The notes beneath the pieces are model-generated. The model was not told the DNA's origin, ran no database searches, and saw nothing but the letters and a program-made list of their open reading frames with translations. Of a stretch of 5,814 nt of DNA, positions 4,678 through 5,814 are shown in pieces; positions within the stretch are counted from its first letter, which is position 1; every line of letters starts with the position of its first letter. The translations under genes were made by a program, and so were the position numbers. The stretch is from positions 1-5,814 of the forward strand of contig JAKAVH010000031.1 in the NCBI GenBank assembly GCA_021827545.1, written 5' to 3'. Source of the DNA: Thermoplasmata archaeon (GTDB lineage Archaea; Thermoplasmatota; Thermoplasmata; UBA184).

Positions 4678-5730
4678 ATGCAAGCAGGAATCGTGAGCTA
4701 CGGTGCCTACGTCCCTCGCTACCGGATCACGCCCGAGGAGATCGGCCGGGTCTGGGGGTCCGACGGGGCCGCGATGGGGCAGAGCCTGAATGTCCACCGC
4801 AAGAGCGTCCCCTCCCCCGACGAGGACACGATCACGATCTCGACCGAGTCACTCCGCACCGCGCTCGTGCGCGGTGCGATCGACCCTCAGCAGATCGGGG
4901 CGATCTACGTCGGGTCGGAGTCGCATCCCTACGCCGTGAAGCCGACGGCGACCGTGGTCGCCCAGGCGGTCGGGGCCACGCCGAACCTCACCGCGGCGGA
5001 CTTCGAGTTCGCCTGCAAGGCCGGCACCGCGGCGATCCAGACGTGTCTCGGACTCGTCGGGGCCGACATGATCCGCTACGGCGTCGCGATCGGGACCGAC
5101 ACCTCCCAGGGGGCGCCCGGCGACGCGCTCGAGTACTCCGCGAGCGCCGGCGGCGCGGCGTTCGTCATCGGCCGGGATCGAGTGATCTGCCGAGTGCTCC
5201 GGACGCTCTCCTACACGACCGACACGCCGGACTTCTGGCGTCGCGAGGGCCAGAAGTACCCGAGCCACGGCGGCCGCTTCACGGGGGAGCCCGCGTACTT
5301 CCGGCACGTCACCGAGTGTGCCCGCGGGATCATGGAGGCCTCGGGGACGACCCCGAAGGACTACCGACACGTCGTCTTCCACCAGCCGAACGGGAAGTTC
5401 CCGCAGCGGGCCGGCAAGATCCTCGGTTTCTCCGACGAGCAGATGCGCTATGGGCTCGTGACCCCGTTCATCGGCAACACCTACTCGGGCGCCGCCCTGA
5501 TCGGCCTCGCGAACGTCCTCGACCACGCGGGCCCCGGCGAGCGGATCCTCATGGTCGGGTACGGCTCCGGTGCGGGATCCGACGCGTTCGACCTCGAAAC
5601 CACGGAGGAGATCCGAAGCTACGACCGTTCGTTCGGCCGCCCGGTCGAGTGGTACCTGGAGCACGGCATCGAGCTGTCGTACGCGGTGTACGCGAAGTTC
5701 CGCGGAAAGATCCACATGGGAGGCGAGTAG
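4678..5730 (+). CDS. mvaS: Hydroxymethylglutaryl-CoA synthase
   Basis: Condenses acetyl-CoA with acetoacetyl-CoA to give HMG-CoA, the committed entry to the mevalonate route that supplies archaeal isoprenoid lipids; cytoplasmic. It has the thiolase fold with the full catalytic triad: Glu81 in [12 protein letters not shown], Cys113 in FEFACKAG (the acyl-thioester cysteine), and His235 in FHQPNGKFP. These align with Glu79, Cys111 and His233 of the Staphylococcus aureus enzyme. Other family marks are the N-terminal [13 protein letters not shown], the [13 protein letters not shown] core strand, the [10 protein letters not shown] segment near residue 261, and [13 protein letters not shown] near 298. 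The length of 350 matches the short archaeal form. It lies 16 bases after the regulator and one base before the thiolase, so the three genes are almost certainly one operon. In Methanothermococcus this enzyme forms a complex with thiolase through a DUF35 protein, whose gene would be expected just beyond the window. Confidence 0.97.
   Translation: MQAGIVSYGAYVPRYRITPEEIGRVWGSDGAAMGQSLNVHRKSVPSPDEDTITISTESLRTALVRGAIDPQQIGAIYVGSESHPYAVKPTATVVAQAVGATPNLTAADFEFACKAGTAAIQTCLGLVGADMIRYGVAIGTDTSQGAPGDALEYSASAGGAAFVIGRDRVICRVLRTLSYTTDTPDFWRREGQKYPSHGGRFTGEPAYFRHVTECARGIMEASGTTPKDYRHVVFHQPNGKFPQRAGKILGFSDEQMRYGLVTPFIGNTYSGAALIGLANVLDHAGPGERILMVGYGSGAGSDAFDLETTEEIRSYDRSFGRPVEWYLEHGIELSYAVYAKFRGKIHMGGE
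5718..5723 (+). promoter_or_regulatory. Shine-Dalgarno site for the thiolase
   Basis: GGGAGG lies within the last codons of HMG-CoA synthase, eight bases before ATG 5732, and supports coupled translation. Confidence 0.7.
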
Positions 5731-5731
5731 G

Positions 5732-5814
5732 ATGAGGGACGTCGCCGTCCTCGGCATCGGACAGACGAAGTTCGGCGAGCTGTGGGACCGCTCGTTCCGA
5801 GAGATCGGGATAAC
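5732..5814 (+). CDS. Thiolase (acetyl-CoA acetyltransferase), N-terminal fragment cut by the window edge
   Basis: Only the first 27 codons are visible, beginning MRDVAVLGIGQTKFGELWDR. VAVLGIGQTKFG is the typical opening strand of the archaeal thiolase/SCP-x group. The active-site cysteine and the rest lie outside the window. It would condense two acetyl-CoA to acetoacetyl-CoA, the substrate of the synthase encoded immediately upstream. Spacing of one base after the synthase stop and a strong GGGAGG site make co-translation likely. The truncation is due to the window end, not a broken gene. Identification relies on a short stretch plus context, but thiolase next to HMG-CoA synthase is a widely conserved archaeal arrangement. 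Confidence 0.85.
   Translation, partial: MRDVAVLGIGQTKFGELWDRSFREIGI

Noticed and set aside
4849..5757. Minus-strand open frame opposite HMG-CoA synthase
   Set aside because: Shadow of a catalytically complete HMG-CoA synthase; low-complexity product with no family features.
1..5814. CRISPR arrays, insertion sequences or other mobile elements
   Set aside because: No spaced repeats, terminal inverted repeats, transposase motifs or target duplications were seen. The genes look like conserved housekeeping functions.

Overview
The window reads as a piece of a G+C-rich archaeal chromosome. Several independent signs agree: a mevalonate-pathway HMG-CoA synthase of the short archaeal/bacterial type followed directly by a thiolase, a PAC2-family proteasome-assembly protein, TATA-like boxes about 26-30 bases ahead of genes that lack a Shine-Dalgarno sequence (leaderless style), and a tRNA interrupted by a bulge-helix-bulge intron. 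Protein style and gene order fit a G+C-rich Thermoplasmatota lineage best, but that placement is inference; only 'archaeon' is well supported.

Layout. (1) Bases 2-2571, plus strand: an M20-family amidohydrolase overlapping by four bases (GTGA) a SufS-like cysteine desulfurase. The desulfurase frame runs about 50 codons past the normal end of its fold, into the 3' end of the opposing gene. (2) Bases 2417-3595, minus strand: a two-gene unit of a small all-helical protein of unknown function followed three bases later by a PAC2-family protein whose last residues, Met-Tyr-Arg, form an HbYX-type proteasome-docking tail. (3) Bases 3596-3983: a control region with three TATA-like elements, serving the minus-strand unit, a tRNA-Ala(GGC), and the plus-strand regulator. 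The tRNA carries a 35-base intron in its T loop, between positions 59 and 60. (4) Bases 3984-5814, plus strand: a Cro/XRE-type regulator, HMG-CoA synthase and the start of a thiolase, tightly packed as one operon.

How the genes work together. The last operon makes HMG-CoA for isoprenoid lipids: the thiolase would make acetoacetyl-CoA, the synthase would add a second acetyl unit, and the leading regulator is a candidate for controlling the pathway. The first pair may free an amino acid, possibly cysteine, from an N-acyl form and then mobilise its sulfur; this link rests only on translational coupling. The PAC2 pair probably serves 20S proteasome assembly or gating.

The most notable item is the T-loop tRNA intron. 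It can be reconstructed base by base, and removing it restores a complete cloverleaf with the alanine-specific G3:U70 pair.
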